Positions 11,879-22,195 are shown, numbered from the stretch's first letter. The stretch is 64,000 bases of DNA from Ariolimax columbianus (GCA_036924085.1 JAVGWX010000008.1:53567314-53631313), one strand, 5' to 3'. The notes: generated by a model from the sequence alone, not told the origin. Translations and numbers: made by a program.

Positions 11879-12096
11879 TAAAATTGTTTCCGTCATCCTG
11901 GTTTGACCGTTAATCTTTTGTTTTATTATTGCTGTGTCTATTTTGGAAGCTTTCAGATTTGCATCAACATGAAACTGTGCTGTTTATACTTAATCTTCCA
12001 CTTTATGAACACTGATTCCAATATCTTATCTATTTCTACTTTTAAAAAAAATTATAACGTTAAATGCGTGTGTATCATCCATGTGTTTTTTTTCAT

Positions 12097-12137
12097 ACCT
12101 CTCTCCCTCTCTATATCTCTCTCTTCCTCTCTCCCTC

Positions 12138-12181
<44 letters not shown>

Positions 12182-12184
12182 CGC
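12097..12184. repeat. (CT)n microsatellite
   Basis: A CT-rich tract of about 90 bp. Confidence 0.97.
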
Positions 12185-12606
12185 TCGCTTGAGTTATGTT
12201 CAATGCTGTTGTTCTATGATTTCACATACTTCTTTTAAATGATGCCTATCATTTTGTTTCCTATTTGCTTTTTTGGACGATTTGAAAGATTCCCACTGCT
12301 ATTCTGTATCATACAACGTCTCCGTTGATTTATGAAACTGATTTGAATCTAGAAGTTCTATTCCAGCTTAATGTTATTTGCTTCTCCCAGTATGATCTTT
12401 CAGAGAAGCTCGTTACCCGTAAAACCCCCACCTTTCCCCCAACCCCTATACCCGTGTGCTGGTACGCCCTCACTTTCTCTTTCAGGTTCTCGTACTGTAG
12501 CTACTTGCGAAGACGGTAGTTTTAGTTTTGTTCACACTTTCGTTTTTGTGGGCATTTTTTTGTCTTACACTTTCACACGTCATTTTGAATGAATAAGACT
12601 AAGTCA
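12185..12606. other. Unassigned, nothing recognised
   Basis: No coding or repeat signature seen. Text near 12,610-12,645 loosely resembles 62,480-62,505, next to the other mariner copy, and may be the mariner 5' flank. Confidence 0.35.
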
Positions 12607-12660
12607 GTAAGTAGGTCACAAGCTGATATGGAGTAACTGAAAAATTTGAAATTTCTAATG

Positions 12661-13025
12661 TTGCCATTAGGTTGCATCATCATCATCCAGGTTTGGTTGC
12701 ATCATCATCATCCAGCTTTGGTTGTATCATCATCATCCAGCTTTGGTTGTATCATCATCCTCCAGCTTTGGTTGCATCATCATCCAGCTTTGGTTGCATC
12801 ATCATCCAGGTTTGGTTGCATCATCATCATCCAGCTTTGGTTGCATCATCATCATCCATCATTGGTTGCATCATCATCCATCTTTGATTGCATCATCATC
12901 CAGCTTTGGTTGCATCATCATCCATCTTTGGTTGCATCATCATCCATCTTTGGTTGCATCATCATCCATCTTTGGCTGCATCATCATCATCCATCTTTAG
13001 TTGCATCATCATCATCCAGCTTTGC
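12661..13025. repeat. Minisatellite with variable ATC count, 21/24-bp units, about 16 copies
   Basis: Units are (catcat)n followed by ccagctttggttg. They differ mainly in the number of CAT triplets, so unit length moves between 21 and 24 bp. All three forward frames stay open (LVASSSS or HHHHP type), which explains the 163-codon ORF. Confidence 0.95.
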
Positions 13026-13513
13026 AGTTACTGTAAGTTTCAGACGCCCGTGCGGAGCTAAGATACAAAATGGTACCCGTTCTCACAGAGTGTATACCAA
13101 CAAAGAACAGTATGCCTATTGTACTTTTATGGGATAGGTGGGGTAGAGGCGCTAAAGGATTTTCTGGAAAGGACATTCAAAAGGAAATGCTTCCTGTGAA
13201 GTGCTTGTCCCATAAGGTTGTGTGTTAACTGGTCTCAAGGTCGCTAACAAATTGTTAACATAATCCCAATCTTTTCGTCCGGTTCAGGTTAGCAACAAAC
13301 GGATCGATTAACCTCTGAGAAAACTGATCAACTCGGGTGACATCTTCCAGAACAACCTTCTTACATTTCCAAATAAGCGCCGAGCGATGCCCACGTGTTT
13401 GGTGTACTTAAAAACCCACCTTGGCCGGGGAAGTATTGCGAATGGCGGAAAGGATGATTATGAAGTGCAAAAGTGTTTGAGAACCCAGGGCATCGACTTC
13501 TAAATAGCAGGTT
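13026..13513 (+). mobile_element. Mariner-family transposon remnant, left part (interrupted)
   Basis: At 13,160-13,220 the sequence encodes DIQKEMLPV and KCLSHK, matching the helix-turn-helix region of the mariner copy at 62.7 kb (LPVYGEKCLSRKTVHNWV there). After an internal deletion of roughly 200 codons, 13,395-13,503 encodes HVFGVLKN, then after a one-base shift HLGRGSIANGGKDDYEVQ and KCLRTQGIDF. These are hallmarks of the mariner transposase C-terminus (HVFG.LK..L.G...). The catalytic aspartates are missing. The reading is cut by a LINE insertion at 13,514 and resumes at 14,001. Confidence 0.75.
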
Positions 13514-13997
13514 CAAGTACAGTGAAATAGTGCAGACAACGAGAGGCGGACAGACTCACCAGAAAGGGAGGAACACTGCAGCAGAGGGATACAGAAATCA
13601 CATACAATGAGACAAAGGCAGCCATCATGGCCACCTACAGAGGCAAATGGAAAAACCACCCTGCCCACATAGAAAACGATGCTTACCTCCAGCTCTCCTC
13701 CAGGCGAGATCAGGTGCTCATTCTTCAGCTACGTACAGGACACAACAGACTGAAATGGCATCTATACAATAAGTTCAAGATTGGCATTACGGATCTTTGC
13801 ACCTGCGGCACAGCCCCCAAGACAAAAGGACACATTTTGCAGTCCTGCCCAACGTATACCGATAAAAGAAGTCGCATTTAGTAATAGCCAGTGTCCTTCC
13901 ACAAGAAGCTGTACGGAACTGAACCGATTCACAAGTTGACTGCTAACTTTCTTAGAGTCATTGAAGTCGAGGTCTGAAGACGAACGAAGAAGAATAT
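13514..13997 (+). mobile_element. 5'-truncated LINE 3' end (RNase H tail) inserted in mariner
   Basis: The fragment starts in a decayed RNase H: NE, then after a one-base deletion near 13,545 ADRLTRKGG and EITYNETK. An 84-codon open stretch at 13627-13881 follows with ILQLRTGHNRLKWHLYNKF and CTCGTAPKTKGHILQSCPTY. The Cys/His knuckle after RNase H is typical of these LINEs. The 3' end is gacgaacgaagaagaa. It is flanked by a near-perfect duplication, ATAGCAGGTT at 13504-13513 and ATTGCAGGTT at 13998-14007. The host mariner frame continues across it. Confidence 0.8.
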
Positions 13998-14095
13998 ATT
14001 GCAGGTTTTACTGAACTGATAAAACGGTGTAATAAGTATGTTAATATTGGTGAGAATTGTGTTGAGAAAAAAGAGAAAACGTAAGTAAAATGATA
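13998..14095 (+). mobile_element. Mariner-family transposon remnant, right part
   Basis: From 14,001 the frame reads AGFTELIKRCNKYVN and IGENCVEK, the expected end of a mariner transposase (compare the general pattern GI.KL..RW.KCI...G.YVEK). It continues directly from IDF at the left side of the LINE insertion. Confidence 0.7.
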
Positions 14096-14369
14096 AATGG
14101 TTTTTAGTTTGGTATCAATCGTTATTTTTTTAAATAGCCATTCGGGAACTATTTACTGACTTCAACTTGTGCAGGCATAAAGAAGCAGTCGATCTAATGT
14201 TATCTGTGTCCACATTCAGTTTGTCAAGCAGAATTACTGCTTGTAGCAATATCCATATTTTTTGTTCCATGTGTTTGACACGTGTATCTGGCATTTCACG
14301 TGCTTTTGTGTTGGATTTTACACTTCTACGCGGTGAAATACAATCTTACTCCCGTAGAAGACACTGATG

Positions 14370-14760
14370 TCAGAGGTGAATGGTTCCACTGTGATAGGTC
14401 TTGGATTTTTTATGACGTGAATATGTTGTTGTTGTTGCTATTCCATGGCTGCTGAGCAAGCCTGCTCTTGTCAGCCTAATGCAATTCTTATATAAAAAAA
14501 AGGTCTTCTTCGGTTCTTTCACTGCTCCGAAAAATATGTTGGCAATTGTCGGCAGTGTTTGTAAGAATCTTTTCCTCATGTCCGCAAGCGCATTGCACTC
14601 AATGAGTAGGTGTCTGACTGTTTCATTAAGTGGCTAATGACTGGTGTGTCCTGCTCGGAACTTAAAGATGAGACTTCGATCTCTGTGATCTCTTCTGTGA
14701 AATGTATTTATATCATCATTTACTTTTTGGCTGTGACATTTCGCTAAATACACTGCGACC
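14370..14760 (-). pseudogene. LINE C-terminal fragment, different family
   Basis: The minus strand encodes LNETVRHLLIECNALADMRK, continuing RFLQTLPTIANIFFG. The pattern ..T..HLL.EC..L...R is the Cys/His tail common at the C-terminus of LINE ORF2 proteins. A stop (TAG) lies four codons before NETV, and the frame fades downstream. Confidence 0.55.
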
Positions 14761-15059
14761 CGTTGTATCCGTTGACCACTTGTTCAATCAGATTTCCATT
14801 GCATTGTTCTTAATAATTCGTTTTACTGTGTGATTATTAACGGGAATAAACGAGCTAACTTCCTCTCTGCTTTTACCTCCATATCAGTAACTCGTGTACA
14901 AATTTAGATTTGGGTCGACTCGATCGTGTCGATAGCTGTTATCTCATCAAGTCATTTTGCCATGAGACGTGAATATGATATCGCTCTGCTTCTCACCCGC
15001 TTGCATGTCTGTAAATTAGTTGTCCAACCAGGAAGATGATAATAGTGTGCATGCTTTGC

Positions 15060-15560
15060 CAGGAGGTCGAAGATGCAGCAGTTGATTTTCCTCGATCAAC
15101 TGATGCTGTGCTTCTAGCCCGGTGAGGTTCACGAAGGAGGCTGTGCGTTTAGCAGGTCTCCAATAGTTTGTCAAGCATGGTCGCTCCCACTTGCCAGACT
15201 GCCTCTCTTTGGGCTGTATAAGTGCTGCAGTCCTTTATGATACGTTCTGGTGTTTGCTTGGGTGCTCCACAATCGCACGTGGCGGTGTCTCTGAGATCTA
15301 TTCTGTAGAGGTGGAGCTTGAGTTTTTAAATGTTCAATTCTGAGTCAGAGGAAGTGTGTCTACCCATCTCTGCCAAGTTCGTCTATCCTGTCATTTTATG
15401 GCTTGTATTCTTTATGCTGGTCTCTCAATTCCGCCTTCGTGGGTCGTTTGATGGGTGTCTTTGCTTTATTTAGCGTTGCGGATGCCGCCATTTCCAGCTT
15501 TTGCGAGTTCATCTTCAAACACAGCAGCAAGCGACTCGCACAGGACTATTTGCATCTGGG
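15060..15560 (-). mobile_element. LINE RNase H / C-terminal fragment
   Basis: The minus strand reads EDELAKAG (RNase H NExADxLAKxG motif), then KAELRDQHKEYKP, and LGRDG. Its 3' end (ctagaagcacagcatcagtt, then gatcgag) matches the end of the copy at 48.74-49.16 kb. Stops and shifts are frequent. The + strand copies at 48.7 and 51.5 kb belong to the same family. Confidence 0.65.
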
Positions 15561-15596
15561 TCAGTGGCCAATAACTGACAAAGATCCTTGTTCCGC

Positions 15597-15805
15597 TTCC
15601 TAGTGGCAGGGCTGGAAACAGACCGCCACCATGCAGCCTTGTTAAGAAATTATAAAACAAAAAAGGAAGACAAATCGGGTTCCAAAAATGACTTTCTGAA
15701 ACCGGATGTGTCGGGCCGAAAGACGCACATTAAACTACAACGTCATAAATGTCCTTTTCAAGACGAATGCCGAAAATAGTAAGAAGAAGAAGAAAAAGAA
15801 AAAGA
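15597..15805 (+). repeat. Main SINE superfamily copy (3' two thirds)
   Basis: It shows caggctggaaacag-like and catgcagcctt boxes, then ccggatgtgtcgggccgaaag, cgtcat...tgtccttttcaagacgaa, and a GAA tail at 15782. This is the layout shared with the copies at 53.8, 55.8 and 60.1 kb. Confidence 0.7.
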
Positions 15806-16020
15806 AGACACTTCGCCAGACTATTCAGACATCATCATCATCCTTGTCGTTCATTGCCATCAGTACGGTCATCATTTGTTTATAGACTAAAAGATGAATG
15901 CAACCACTGCTAAAGTTGCATGTCCTTACAGGAAGCCTGTACAAAGAATGTAGTTGCTCTTGTAGATATAAGTTCAGATCCGATCAGATCAGTTGCCATC
16001 TCCACACCGAAAGTCGACTC

Positions 16021-16184
16021 CAAATATATATTCGAGGTGGCTTCAAATAAAAACATAAAAAGTGGGATAGAAATTCTAAAAACCATGCCTTTGTACTGCA
16101 ACTTGCTAATATGGTTGCAGAGGATGTCAAGAGTGCCTTGCATGTGTCATCGCAGTGCAAACAAACAACGTGTCATAATTGTAG
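16021..16184 (+). repeat. Left arm of an inverted duplication
   Basis: Read in reverse complement, this matches 17,201-17,367: both contain caaccatattagcaagtt, then tacaaaggca, ttgaagcc and cgaa.atat. The arm includes the first unit of the 39-bp array. Confidence 0.85.
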
Positions 16185-16847
16185 GTCATCGCAGTGCAAA
16201 CAAACAACGTGTCATAATTGTAGGTCATCGCAGTGCAAACAAACAACGTGTCATAATTGTAGGTCATCGCAGTGCAAACAAACAACGTGTCATAATTGTA
16301 GGTCATCGCAGTGCAAACAAACAACGTGTCATAATTGTAGGTCATCGCAGTGCAAACAAACAACGTGTCATAATTGTAGGTCATCGCAGTGCAAACAAAC
16401 AACGTGTCATAATTGTAGGTCATCGCAGTGCAAACAAACAACGTGTCATAATTGTAGGTCATCGCAGTGCAAACAAACAACGTGTCATAATTGTAGGTCA
16501 TCGCAGTGCAAACAAACAACGTGTCATAATTGTAGGTCATCGCAGTGCAAACAAACAACGTGTCATAATTGTAGGTCATCGCAGTGCAAACAAACAACGT
16601 GTCATAATTGTAGGTCATCGCAGTGCAAACAAACAACGTGTCATAATTGTAGGTCATCGCAGTGCAAACAAACAACGTGTCATAATTGTAGGTCATCGCA
16701 GTGCAAACAAACAACGTGTCATAATTGTAGGTCATCGCAGTGCAAACAAACAACGTGTCATAATTGTAGGTCATCGCAGTGCAAACAAACAACGTGTCAT
16801 AATTGTAGGTCATCGCAGTGCAAACAAACAACGTGTCATAATTGTAG
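16146..16847. repeat. Perfect 39-bp minisatellite, exactly 18 copies
   Basis: 702 bp = 18 x 39 with no substitution that I could find. The unit begins gtcatcgcagtgcaaacaaa and ends cgtgtcataattgtag. It stays open in several frames because 39 is 3 x 13 and has no stop. The + strand repeat peptides are HRSANKQRVIIVG and SSQCKQTTCHNCR. The minus-strand peptide is TYNYDTLFVCTAM. The long ORFs (252-324 codons) are therefore repeat artefacts unless transcription is shown. The CxxxxC-HxxC pattern of the second + frame is coincidental by default. Confidence 0.99.
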
Positions 16848-17200
16848 TAGACAAAATGGGAAAACCCAAAGAAATCGATCGGCAAAAAAAGTGATGCATT
16901 CCTTTCACTCCATCAAGTGTATGAATGGAGTAGGAAGTTGCAAAACGGTGCGAGTTTTATGACAGGCTGTTCGCGACGGGGTCGGGCACATCGAGTAGTG
17001 ATCCGATAGTCCATTGCAGCTGTTCGCCGCCTTGTAAAGGAAACTCGCTGATTGACTGTTAGTAAAAGGCACGCATTTCCGTACTGGACCTTCACTCACC
17101 CATGAACTTCTGTAGGTTTTACCCCTTCTCCACTCAAAATACGGATAACATAACGCTGATCCTCTTTGCACGTCAACAGCGGGACGGCCATATTTTAACT
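16848..17200. other. Spacer of the inverted duplication
   Basis: Unique sequence between the expanded array and the right arm. A 99-codon minus-strand frame (17204-16905) has no domain that I recognise. Confidence 0.5.
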
Positions 17201-17367
17201 GCAATTATGACGTCGTGTTGTTCGTCTGCACCGTGATGGCACTATTGCAGGACACCCTTGACATCCTTAGCAACCATATTAGCAAGTTACAATACAAAGG
17301 CAGTGTTTTACTCATTTCTATTCCACTTTTAAGGTTTTCATTTGAAGCCCCTTCGAACATATTTTAA
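17201..17367 (-). repeat. Right arm of the inverted duplication, with a single diverged 39-bp-type unit
   Basis: The sequence caattatgacgtcgtgttgt and then tcgtctgcaccgtgatggc is one diverged reverse copy of the array unit. It is followed by the reverse complement of the left-arm flank (ttgacatccttagcaaccat, then attagcaagtta). Confidence 0.85.
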
Positions 17368-17480
17368 TGTGTATGTGTGTAGAAGGTAGCCCATAAATAA
17401 CTCTGCCATTTAACATTGAATTAATTTTGAGGAGTTTGAAAGTTACTTGTATGAATATTTGTTATATGGCTTGGCCTAGG

Positions 17481-17819
17481 CTTCGTTCGTTCTCAATCTC
17501 CCGCTACCAAACCCAGAAAATGGCGTTGGTAGCAGAATGTAGTCCAGAGAACAAAATACGTTGTGTCATAGTTTACAGCTTAACTGTGATATTTGCACCA
17601 TTCGCTCCAACACATCTAACTTCAGCAAGCATTATTTTATTATCGGGTTAGCATTCTCTCTTCGGTCCTTTCTCCTTAGCCAGTTTGATTTGTTGCAGCC
17701 TGTTATCCATGATCACCGCGTGGAGGTGTAAAAGGGTCTTGCCAGCCCTGGTTCTTTGGCCCTGACGCTAGCAGTAAGCAGTTGGTGACTGACCGATGCA
17801 GCTCATGCGCTGCTCAGCC
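17481..17819 (-). repeat. SINE superfamily copy, subfamily B
   Basis: On the minus strand the element runs from gctgagcagcgcatgagctg to gcgggagattgagaacgaac, then gaag. It contains the block ggataacaggctgcaacaaa and the core ...ttggagcgaatggtgcaaat. It is the inverted equivalent of the copies at 21.8, 52.0 and 54.2 kb. Confidence 0.85.
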
Positions 17820-18230
17820 TCTATTTTCTATATAATAAGCTTTGAAAAATGGAATTTTAAAAACTGTGTACGGAAAATGATGTGACGTAAATTACTTCCA
17901 TTTTCTGCTTCTCAGTCACACGTTCACTCTGCTGCCTGTTCAGAAACGTATTGAACAGGCTGGAACTTCTTCCAGAATGTTGCCTTCAAGCTGCTGGAAA
18001 CAGTGGGAAGGATATCATACGGGTAGAAGAGTAGGACATTCCTTTTGTTCTTGTTGAATCTCATGCGATATATCCTGTTTACGTCTAACAATTTATTGCA
18101 CTTTCGGTTTGGGCTTTTCTAAATCCACAATCTTTTATGATGATGTTTAAACTGCGTGTTGCCGACGATTACAGGGTTGGTGTCAGTCCAATCTATTGAG
18201 ATAAAGCGCTTTCTCGGGTCTTTGATTCAG
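17820..18230. other. Unassigned, nothing recognised
   Basis: No recognised coding signal, SINE or array. Confidence 0.4.
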
Positions 18231-18895
18231 ACTAAATGTCAATTTCCTTGACTAAAATGTCCTCTTTTATTTTGACAAAAAAGATTCGCATTCGTCGACT
18301 GAAATGTCCGTTTTTGACTCGATGACAAAAAAAATTCTTTGTTTTAACTAACATTTCCGTCACTGTTGTGATCATTACTAAAATGCCAATTTTGTTTCTA
18401 TTTTGTTTTTCCTGCATTGACGGAAACAAATTATTATTTTGTTTTCACTGAACTTCCCTTCAAACAATTCTCCTCTCTTCACTAAAATTTACTTTTTTTT
18501 TTTTGCCTTGACTTAAAACATTATTCTTTGTTTTGACCCAAAATGTCCTTATTTGTCTTGATTAAATGTTCTACGTTGGTTAACCAAAACGCCCTTCTTC
18601 ACCTGAACTAAAAATGTCCTTCTTTGTCCTGATCAAATCATTCTCAACGGTTTAAGTCCTTATTCGTCTGACCAAAATGTCATGTTTTACTTTAGCTTAT
18701 CTCTTTGTCGTGGCAATAAAGTCCTTCCTTTTATGACTACACATTCTTTGTTATTGTAACCAAAAGGTCCTAGTTTCTTTGGTCAAAATGTCCTTCCCTC
18801 TCTAAAACAAATGTCTTACTCGATCAGTTTAAAAGATCTTTTACTTCTTCACCAAAAGGTCTGTACTTCGCCAAAAGGTCTTTCTTTGTGTGCCG
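18231..18895. repeat. Highly diverged tandem array based on 'actaaaatgtcctt..tttgttttg'
   Basis: Over about 660 bp the phrase (acc/act)aaaatgtcctt followed by a T-rich ctttgttttg recurs every 24-35 bp, with indels. It appears to be an old minisatellite. Confidence 0.6.
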
Positions 18896-19194
18896 TACTT
18901 TATTCTCCAACTTATGATGTAATGCATCCCTGGACCATCATCACTGCCTAACACAAAATTGATTGGTCTGCTCCGGCTTATAATAAACTGCTTATATTTT
19001 CTCAATCAGAGTCATCAGAGGTTACAGTTTATATTTATATGGTATTCTTCTAAAGCGGCCAAACTTGGCTTCAGTTTTCATTCTTACCGCTTTCTGTGCA
19101 AATAATCTGTCTCTAGTATTCCCTTGCCGTATGTGTCTGGGATGTAAAATTGTTCCTACTCATTTTCATATCTGTCCGTCCGATTATATATATA
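18896..19194. other. Unassigned
   Basis: Nothing recognised apart from a short (TA)n run at 19,183-19,197. Confidence 0.4.
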
Positions 19195-19197
19195 TAT

Positions 19198-19540
19198 CTT
19201 CTTTTTCTTCTTTGTTCGTTTTCAAACTATCTCTACCAAGCTTGAAAAGGGCTTTGCAAATAGCAGGACGTTGTCCAGAGAACGAAATGCGTTGTGTTGC
19301 AGTTGACAGCTTGACTTTTCGGTCCTACAAAGCCGACTTCATCAAGCATTTTTGGGTACCAGGTTTGCCTTTCCCTTTCAATCCTTTCTCCCTGGTCAGT
19401 TTGCCCTATTGCAGCCTGCCTGTTATCAGGATCAACGCCACGAGGCGTAGAAGGATATTGGCAGCTCTGGTTCGAAGGCCCTGACTCTAACAGCCAGCAT
19501 TGGGCCGCTGACCGCTACAGCTGATGCACTGCTCGGTATA
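19198..19540 (-). repeat. SINE superfamily copy, subfamily B
   Basis: A diverged inverted copy. On the plus strand it begins with a TTC-rich tail and ttgttcgttttcaaactatc, and it contains gttgtccagagaacgaaatg, cgttgtgttgcagt and ttatcaggatcaacgccac. It matches the 17.5-kb copy block by block. Confidence 0.75.
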
Positions 19541-19562
19541 TTGATCGGAAATATATAGCCCA

Positions 19563-19680
19563 TAAAAACATACATACATACATGCATGCATACATTCATA
19601 CAAACATACCTACACACACACACACAAACACACACTTGACGCACACACTCACACACCCGCACACACACACATAAATGCAC
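19563..19680. repeat. (CATA)n / (CA)n microsatellite
   Basis: Acatacatacatgcatgcat is followed by several CA runs. Confidence 0.95.
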
Positions 19681-20524
19681 ATTAATTTGAGAATTATTTA
19701 ATTGGTATTCAATGAGACAGCGTTCGTCATATGCTAGGTATCCCAGCGATACATTTCGACCTTTTATCTCATGTTGGTCCAACGGACTTATTCAGGCCAT
19801 CTCTCTATCTCATCGGCGAACGACCGAGTGGTGGTCCAAAGATGTAGGATCATCAGAACGTCACATTTTCTGTCCAACTATTGTCAAACATGCGTACGAG
19901 ATTCCCAGAGTATTAGTATTGTATTACCAACGCAGTTTCCAAGTTGTCATCGAATAAAGAGTTCTAGCACCGAAATACAGTGTTGTAAAATAGTCCCTTG
20001 AAGTGGTTGCAAATGTTCATCCCTCCATCGCTCATTGAGCGACAATGTTTTTTTTTTCATCTGCTTTTTGTAAATTCTATATCTCGCAACAATATACAAT
20101 GACTGGAATAAGCATGTTGTTGAAGGTGAGAGCTCTTCCTCTGTCGTTTCTTATCTGCTGATGTATGTGTTTGATACTACTGACGCTGAGCAGGCGTGCA
20201 GCTTTCTCTCTTGACATCACAGAGTTTAATATGTGGGTGTCTGTAATTTCTTGGCACAGGTAAATGTTCTAATCATAATTTTTAGACGGAATCATCGCAT
20301 AGCCCCTTGAAGACAACAGATATATACTGGGTTTTCTTGGTTTTGACTAACTAACTTCGTAGAACCGAGTTGTCGGCTCCCAAATTTTAAACAATTTGGT
20401 ATAGATTATTGATATATTGGCTTGAAAAGCTGTCTTATTAATATATAAACGTCTCTCCGTACCAAGTATTCATTAATGTGTAAGTACACTTGTACATCCT
20501 AGTAACAGTTTCCCTCATATAGGG
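19681..20524. other. Unassigned, nothing recognised
   Basis: No recognisable domain or repeat unit. Confidence 0.4.
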
Positions 20525-20930
20525 TCAATTGCGCTAAATGGGGGCTGAAACATGGACTTTAGAGAAAAAGGATGAAAAAAGCTTGGAAAAGTTTGAAATG
20601 TGGTCATACTATAGAAGGGAAAGAGTGAGATGGACAGAAATAATATCCAATAACAATGAACTCACTAATGTGTGCGCTCAAAGATAAATATTGCAAATGA
20701 TACAAAAACGTCAGTTGAATTGGATGGGTCACATTATCAGACATAAAAATCTTCTACAAAAGACACTAGAGGGCAAGACTCAAGGGAAGAGAGAACTGAC
20801 GCCCAAGACTTTACATCTCCGGCAAGCAGGGACATTGAAGTACTAACTTATGCTGCAATGAAGAGAACTGCAGAGGATAGGGTCAAATGGAGAGACATTC
20901 TCAGACAATCTTACAACCAATGACTGGACT
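20525..20930 (+). pseudogene. RTE-like LINE reverse transcriptase C-terminal fragment
   Basis: From 20,541 the frame reads AETWTLEKKDEKSLEKFEMW, then RVRWTEIISNNNELTNV, one stop (TAA), and ILQMIQKRQLNWMGHIIRHK and LEGKTQGKRE. The order AETW - FEMWC - W...GH..R - L.GK..GKR is the region after the YxDD palm in RTE-type and related LINEs. It ends in MKRTAEDRVKWRDILRQSY, which is the seed of the tandem array that follows. The fragment is 5'-truncated and carries one nonsense codon. Confidence 0.8.
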
Positions 20931-21343
20931 GATCAACCAGAGGATAGGGTAAAATGGAGAGACATATTCATAGAACATTACAACCAGACTTCGGACTGAT
21001 CAACCGGAGGATAGGGTCAAATGGAGAGACATATTCAGACAACATTACAACCAGTCTCTGGACTGATCAACCAGAGGATAGGGTCAAATGGAGAGACATA
21101 TTCAGACAACATTACAACCAGTCTCTGGACTGATCAACCAGAGGATAGGGTCAAATGCAGAGACATATTCAGACAACATTACAACCAGTCTCTAGACTGA
21201 TCAACCAGAAGATAGGGTCAAATGGAGAGACATATTCATACAACACTATAACCAGACTTTGGACTGATCAACAAGAGGAAAGGGTCAAATGGAGAGACAT
21301 ATTCAGACAACATTACAACCAGACTTTGGACTGATCAACCAGA
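20872..21343. repeat. 67-bp minisatellite (7 copies) made from the LINE coding end
   Basis: Units start at 20872, 20939, 21006, 21073, 21140, 21207 and 21274, exactly 67 bp apart. Each contains agaggatagggtcaaatgga, gagaca and ttacaacca. The first unit is the end of the LINE ORF. The array stops at 21,340 before atgatgacaacgatg, probably the original LINE tail. Confidence 0.95.
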
Positions 21344-21765
21344 TGATGACAACGATGTTTCAGAGGTGCCAAGTGTTCGGGAGTGAAGGAGGTAATACGC
21401 TACGCCAACTACCGCGCTTGCTCCGTTGAACTCATTCAGGAATTTCTCCGCTTCTCTGACGCTGTGACTGAAGATAACTATGTCAACAGCAAATCTCATG
21501 GGACTGACCACTTCTCAGTTTAGGCTGATATCTTTATCTTCCCAATTTAGTTCTCTAGAAGCATTGTTGCAAAAAACCAATACTGTTTAATGGGTCAAAA
21601 CTTTCAACAATACGTACAGAAAAAGGAAAATATATCTCAACAACAAAAATATGGATTCTCACGAAGATGTTGTGCCAACAGGAGACAGAGTGAAATGAAG
21701 ATGTATGACACCCCCACCCCCGCAATCCATTTTAGTAAAACAGTATATGAGTTGTTGTTGTTGTT
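21344..21765. other. Unassigned, nothing recognised
   Basis: Unique-looking sequence, ending in a short (GTT)n run just before the SINE target-site duplication. Confidence 0.4.
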
Positions 21766-21777
21766 AAATGTCCACAA

Positions 21778-22144
21778 GGGATCAAGACGCTGAGCAGCGC
21801 ATGAGTGGTCAGCTGCAGTGGTCAGCGACCCAGTGGTCAGCTGACTGCTAGCGTCAGGACCAGCAAACCAGAACTGCCAAGACCCTTTTACACCTCCACG
21901 CGGTGATCCTGGATAACAGGCTGCAACAGGGCAGACTGGCTAAGGAGAAGGGATCGAAAAGGGAATGCTAACCCGGTAGTTAAAAAATGCTTGCTGAAGT
22001 CGGATGTGTTGGACCGAAAGGTGCAAATATCGCAGTCAATCTGTAAACTACGACACAGCGCATTCCGTTCTCTGGACTGCATTCTGCTACTTACGCTCTT
22101 TCAGGGGTTGGTAGCGGGAGATTGAGAACGAACGAAGCAAAGCC
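21778..22144 (+). repeat. SINE superfamily copy, subfamily B
   Basis: A full-length-looking copy from gggatcaagacgctgagcag to gagaacgaacgaagc. A 12-bp direct repeat with two mismatches flanks it (AAATGTCCACAA at 21766-21777, AAATGGCGACAA at 22145-22156), consistent with an old target-site duplication. The 5' part holds a small internal duplication (gtggtcagctg). Confidence 0.85.
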
Positions 22145-22195
22145 AAATGGCGACAAAGAGTTTTTTCTTTCGTGCGCACTGAAAAAATTGAAAAG

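Noticed and set aside
16146..16847. CRISPR array
   Set aside because: Units abut with no unique spacers, and the sequence context is animal.
16127..16894. ORFs of 252-324 codons across the 39-bp array, including a Cys/His pattern (CKQTTCHNCR)
   Set aside because: They exist in several frames on both strands because the unit length is 3 x 13 without stops. No domain lies in the unique flanks.
16905..17204. 99-codon minus-strand ORF in the spacer of the inverted duplication
   Set aside because: No domain recognised, and it lies wholly inside repeat-associated DNA.
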